The notes under the pieces are model-generated. The model saw nothing but the letters and a program-made list of their open reading frames with translations. It did not search any database and was not told the origin of the DNA. The translations under genes were made by a program, and so were the position numbers. Source: Rhodospirillaceae bacterium (GTDB lineage: Bacteria > Pseudomonadota > Alphaproteobacteria > SP197). Taken from it: a DNA stretch of 5,712 nucleotides. This document shows positions 5,523 through 5,712 of the stretch, one piece after another. The DNA is taken from assembly GCA_018700655.1 (NCBI GenBank), contig JABIUG010000360.1, positions 1 through 5,712 on the forward strand, read 5' to 3'. Within the stretch, counting starts at the first letter, position 1; each line of letters starts with the position of its first letter.

Positions 5523-5712
5523 GGTGGTGTCAGACTAAAACAAACGGGTCTAGGAAGATCGGCCACCTGGCGCCCGTCATGCCGCAGAAAGCTCGCGCCA
5601 CTCGGCAAGGGCAGTTGAGCGATTGAGCTTGAAGTTCTTGCGGCTGTAGAGATGCCGTTCCTGGTTGAAGTGGTTGTGGATTGAGGCGTGAACGGAGGCG
5701 AATTTCTGCAGG
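5523..5712 (-). mobile_element. IS6-family insertion sequence, one end (continues beyond the right edge)
   Basis: The transposase C-terminus is followed on the minus strand by about 50 noncoding bases that reach the dioxygenase end. IS6 elements usually start with GG, so the terminal repeat probably begins at GGTGGTGTCAGAC (5523) or GGTGTCAGAC (5526). The border is a guess: the other end and the expected 8-bp target duplication lie outside the window. Confidence 0.65.
5577..5712 (-). CDS. IS6-family transposase, C-terminal 44 residues (partial)
   Basis: Read on the minus strand, the frame enters from the right edge and ends at TGA 5579-5577. The tail contains KFASVHASIHNHFNQERHL followed by YSRKNFKLNRSTALAEWREL. 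This VHNHFN-RHL-SR-x-x-KLNRS-ALAEWR pattern is the characteristic end of IS6-family DDE transposases from alphaproteobacteria. The catalytic residues lie outside the window, so whether the element is intact is unknown. The reading frame is open across all that is visible. Confidence 0.85.
   Translation of the reverse strand, partial: LQKFASVHASIHNHFNQERHLYSRKNFKLNRSTALAEWRELSAA

Noticed and set aside
5375..5608. Minus-strand open frame of 77 codons across the dioxygenase end and the IS border
   Set aside because: It overlaps the transposase tail in another frame and the dioxygenase antisense; its Gly/Arg-rich translation looks like noise.
1..5712. CRISPR array, tRNA, rRNA or riboswitch
   Set aside because: No regularly spaced repeats, tRNA-like cloverleaf or known riboswitch core was seen on either strand; noncoding gaps are all under about 140 bases.

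Overview
The window looks like a piece of an alphaproteobacterial chromosome. This is an inference from the high G+C with strong C/G third-position bias, Shine-Dalgarno-type starts, the ABC transporter families present, and an IS6-type transposase end of a form common in Rhodobacterales and Rhodospirillales relatives. It holds five gene-sized units plus the edge of an insertion sequence. Every gene end that can be seen uses TGA as stop, so TGA is a true stop codon here.

Left part, minus strand (positions 1 to about 3059, transcribed right to left). First comes a homocysteine S-methyltransferase-like gene of normal total length that is interrupted by one in-frame TGA after codon 80. After a 133-base gap with two inverted repeats comes a periplasmic binding protein of the branched-chain amino acid/amide (LivK-like) type. 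Then comes a strong intrinsic terminator, and then a LivG-type ABC ATPase that runs off the left edge. The last two genes are the start of a HAAT-family uptake operon. Its permeases and second ATPase would lie to the left, outside the window. The terminator between binding protein and ATPase probably gives the usual excess of binding protein.

Right part, plus strand. Divergent from the methyltransferase is a Tat-exported binding protein of the spermidine/putrescine (PotD-like) superfamily, closed by an intrinsic terminator. It has no permease or ATPase beside it in this window. Next, probably from its own promoter, is a TauD/TfdA-type Fe(II)/2-oxoglutarate dioxygenase with all its metal and 2-oxoglutarate ligands. 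About a dozen bases after its stop lies the end of an IS6-family element whose transposase C-terminus is read on the minus strand to the right edge.

Together the genes suggest scavenging of small organic nitrogen, sulfur or methylated compounds: two binding proteins of different families, an oxygenase that could open a C-H next to N, S or O, and a methyl-group acceptor enzyme. The actual substrates cannot be read from the sequence. I see no clear novel defence or mobile system. The most notable points are the in-frame TGA in the methyltransferase and the 19-base inverted repeat upstream of the LivK-like gene.
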